From NCBI RefSeq assembly GCF_001422735.1, contig NZ_LMLZ01000020.1, forward strand, positions 330,954 through 394,953: DNA of 64,000 bases. The letters are read 5' to 3'. The DNA comes from Acidovorax sp. Leaf78. GTDB taxonomy: Bacteria; Pseudomonadota; Gammaproteobacteria; Burkholderiales; Burkholderiaceae_C. The position numbers and the translations under genes were made by a program. How positions within the stretch are numbered: position 1 is the first letter of the stretch; each line of letters begins with the position of its first letter. This document shows positions 62,015-64,000 of the stretch, one piece after another. The notes under the pieces were generated by a model that did not search any database, was not told where the DNA came from, and saw nothing but the letters and a program-made list of their open reading frames with translations.

Positions 62015-63080
62015 GCTCGAACCGCGCCCCCAGGCGTCCAAACTCTGGACCTACGGCTCGCCGCTGCTGGCGCTGGCCTTCACGGTGCTGATCGGCATCG
62101 CGCTGTTCGCCGCGCTGGGCAAGGACCCGGTGCGCGGGCTGCAGGTGTTCTTCTGGGAGCCCATCAAGACGCAGTACGCCATCGGCGAACTCATGGTCAA
62201 GGCCACGCCGCTGTTGCTCATCGCGCTCGGTCTGGCGGTGTGCTTTCGCTCCAACGTGTGGAACATCGGTGCCGAGGGCCAGTTCGTCATCGGTGCCGTG
62301 GTGGCCGGCGGCGTGGCGCTGCTGGCCGACAAGACCACCGGGCCGTGGATCGTGCCCGCCATCCTGGTGGCGGGCGTGCTGGGCGGCATGGCGTGGGCGG
62401 GGCTCACGGCCCTGCTGCGCGACAAGTTCAACGCCAATGAAATCCTGGTCAGCCTGATGCTGGTGTACGTGGCCACGCTGGTGCTGGGCTACCTGGTCTA
62501 CGGCCCGTGGAAGGACCCCATGGGCTACAACTTCCCGCAGACCAAGACGTTCGAGAAGGTCACGCAGATCCCGCGGCTGATGCAGGGCTCGCGCATGTCC
62601 ATCGGGCTGCTGCTGGCGCTGGCCGGGGCTGCGGCGCTGTGGGTGTTTTTGTTCCGCACCCGCGCGGGCTTTGCCCAGCAGGTGGGCGGGTTGGCGCCAG
62701 CGGCGGCGCGGTACGCGGGCTTTTCATCGCGCCGGGCGCTGTGGACGGCACTGCTCATTTCGGGCGGTGCAGCGGGCCTGGCGGGCGCGCTGGAGGTGGC
62801 CGGGCCCATCGGTCAGCTCACGCCGTACGTGCCGGCGGGCTATGGCTTTGCGGCCATCATCGTGGCGTTTGTCGGGCGGCTGCACCCGGTGGGCATGATC
62901 CTGTCGGCCATTTTGATGAGCATGTTCTACATCGGCGGCGAGCTGGCGCAGTCGCGCCTGGGGCTGCCCAAGTCGCTCACCGGCGTGTTCCAGGGCTTGC
63001 TGCTGTTCACGCTGCTGGCCTGCGACACACTCATTGCCTACCGCGTTCGCTGGGTAGGCGCCAAGAAAGTGGTGGCCTGA
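62007..63080 (+). CDS. ABC transporter permease 1 (nucleoside/purine-type)
   Basis: Permease of 357 residues with about ten TM helices; the conserved block VCFRSNVWNIGAEGQFVIGA and LNP-type loop near GFSSRRALWTALLISGGAAG match BPD_transp_2 family permeases of nucleoside importers (YufP-like). ATG 62007 follows GGTGCAG. It overlaps the ATPase and the second permease by 8 and 1 nt, so the three are co-translated. Confidence 0.9.
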   Translation: MLKLEPRPQASKLWTYGSPLLALAFTVLIGIALFAALGKDPVRGLQVFFWEPIKTQYAIGELMVKATPLLLIALGLAVCFRSNVWNIGAEGQFVIGAVVAGGVALLADKTTGPWIVPAILVAGVLGGMAWAGLTALLRDKFNANEILVSLMLVYVATLVLGYLVYGPWKDPMGYNFPQTKTFEKVTQIPRLMQGSRMSIGLLLALAGAAALWVFLFRTRAGFAQQVGGLAPAAARYAGFSSRRALWTALLISGGAAGLAGALEVAGPIGQLTPYVPAGYGFAAIIVAFVGRLHPVGMILSAILMSMFYIGGELAQSRLGLPKSLTGVFQGLLLFTLLACDTLIAYRVRWVGAKKVVA

Positions 63081-64000
63081 TGGAATCCTACGCACTCCTC
63101 ATCGGCGCCACCTTGAGCGCCGGCACGGTCCTGGCCATCGCGGCCCTGGGCTTGCTCATCAACGAGAAGGCCGGCATCGTGAACCTGGGGGCCGAGGGCA
63201 TGATGCTCTGCGCCGCCATCGCCGGGTTTGCCACCGTGGTGCACACGGGCAACACCTGGCTGGGCTTTGCCGCGGGCATGGCTGCCGGGGCGCTGCTGGC
63301 GGCCATCTTCGGTGTGCTGGTGATCTGGCTCAACACCAACCAGTACGCCACCGGGCTCGCGCTGTCGCTGTTCGGGGTGGGGTTCTCGGCCTTTGCGGGC
63401 ATCAGCTTCGTGCAGGCCAAGCTGCCCGAGCTGCCCAAGTACGCCATCCCGGTGCTGTCCGACGTGCCGCTGCTCGGGCCCGCGCTGTTCCAGCAGCACC
63501 CGCTGGTGTACCTGACGATGGTGCTGGTGGCGGCGCTCATCTGGTTTTTGTACCGCTCGCGCGCGGGCCTGGTGCTGCGCTCGGTGGGCGAGTCGCCCGA
63601 GTCCGCCCATGCGCTGGGCTACCCGGTGCGCCGCATCCGCCTGGCTGCCGTGGTGGCCGGGGGCGCGCTGTGCGGGCTGTCGGGCGCGTACATCTCCACC
63701 GTCTACACCCCGCTGTGGGTCGAAGGCATGGTGGCCGGCCGCGGCTGGATCGCGCTGGCGCTGACCACCTTTGCCACCTGGCGCCCCGCGCGGGTGCTGC
63801 TGGGGGCCTACCTGTTCGGCGGCGTGACGATGCTGCAGTTCCACCTGCAGGCCACGGGCGTGCAGGTGGCCAGCCAGCTGCTGTCGATGCTGCCGTACGT
63901 GGCGACCATCGTGGTGCTGGCGCTGATATCGCGCAACCCGGCGTGGATCCGCATCAACATGCCGGCGTCGCTGGGCAAGCCGTTCTATCCGGGCTCCTGA
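63080..64000 (+). CDS. ABC transporter permease 2 (nucleoside/purine-type)
   Basis: Permease of 306 residues, also BPD_transp_2 family (YufQ-like): block LLINEKAGIVNLGAEGMMLC and the loop SVGESPESAHALGYPVRRIR. ATG 63080 overlaps the previous stop (TGATG). The stop codon TGA is at the last three bases of the window, so the gene is complete. The periplasmic binding protein (BMP/purple-type lipoprotein) is expected just outside the window. Confidence 0.9.
   Translation: MESYALLIGATLSAGTVLAIAALGLLINEKAGIVNLGAEGMMLCAAIAGFATVVHTGNTWLGFAAGMAAGALLAAIFGVLVIWLNTNQYATGLALSLFGVGFSAFAGISFVQAKLPELPKYAIPVLSDVPLLGPALFQQHPLVYLTMVLVAALIWFLYRSRAGLVLRSVGESPESAHALGYPVRRIRLAAVVAGGALCGLSGAYISTVYTPLWVEGMVAGRGWIALALTTFATWRPARVLLGAYLFGGVTMLQFHLQATGVQVASQLLSMLPYVATIVVLALISRNPAWIRINMPASLGKPFYPGS

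Overview
The window reads as chromosomal DNA of a betaproteobacterium, most likely Comamonadaceae of the Acidovorax type. The supporting signs are uniformly high GC, two Bug/TctC-type periplasmic binding proteins, DUF4148 secreted peptides, a ctaC-ctaD-small protein-ctaG-DUF2970-ctaE cytochrome oxidase operon, an aerobic cob cluster, and copies of a short dispersed intergenic repeat (core ATAGCTGCT, then GCGCTT and AAGCG). I see no rRNA, tRNA, transposase, integrase or CRISPR array. The genus is inference from gene content, not from a marker gene.

Layout. 0-5 kb: beta-ketoadipate genes pcaI-pcaJ-pcaF with a coupled short-chain dehydrogenase and a Bug solute-binding protein, divergent from a partial IclR regulator. 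5-7 kb: an atypical SDR divergent from a LysR regulator. 7-9 kb: a hipBA-type toxin-antitoxin pair with a repeated operator. 9-11 kb: thioesterase, transglutaminase-like protein and a TRIC-type channel. 11-16 kb: a TonB siderophore receptor, a PepSY protein and two membrane proteins behind a Fur-box-like site. 16-17.7 kb: a small cysteine-peptidase-like protein without signal peptide, overlapped by a secreted protein. 17.8-25.6 kb: KefC-like antiporter, LysE exporter, orphan ParA, MaoC hydratase, LysR, trmL, comF, bioC-like.

25.8-35.7 kb is the aa3/caa3-type cytochrome c oxidase locus: DUF2244, ctaC, ctaD, a 38-residue protein, ctaG, DUF2970, ctaE, then DUF2909, surf1, a thioredoxin-fold membrane protein, ctaA, ctaB and sco. 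It supplies subunits I-III, copper delivery (ctaG, sco) and heme A synthesis (ctaB, ctaA). 35.9-39.2 kb: a second Bug protein, rpoH behind a perfect CIRCE operator, and two tandem DUF4148 genes. 39.3-47 kb: a GGDEF/EAL protein, ftsY, a pair of M16 peptidase-like proteins and rsmD.

47-51 kb: xdhB and xdhA, with an unusual in-frame insertion in xdhA. 51.4-59.1 kb: the aerobic corrin-ring genes cobG-H-I-J and cobL-E-M-F on the minus strand, with cobK reversed between them. 59.4-64 kb: a LysR regulator and a complete purine/nucleoside-type ABC importer lacking only its binding protein.

The observations I consider most worth pursuing are the peptidase/secreted-protein pair at 16.2-17.7 kb, the hip operator array with an extended HipB, a dispersed repeat that appears to encode the signal peptide of an M16 protein, the CIRCE element on rpoH, and the insertion in xdhA.
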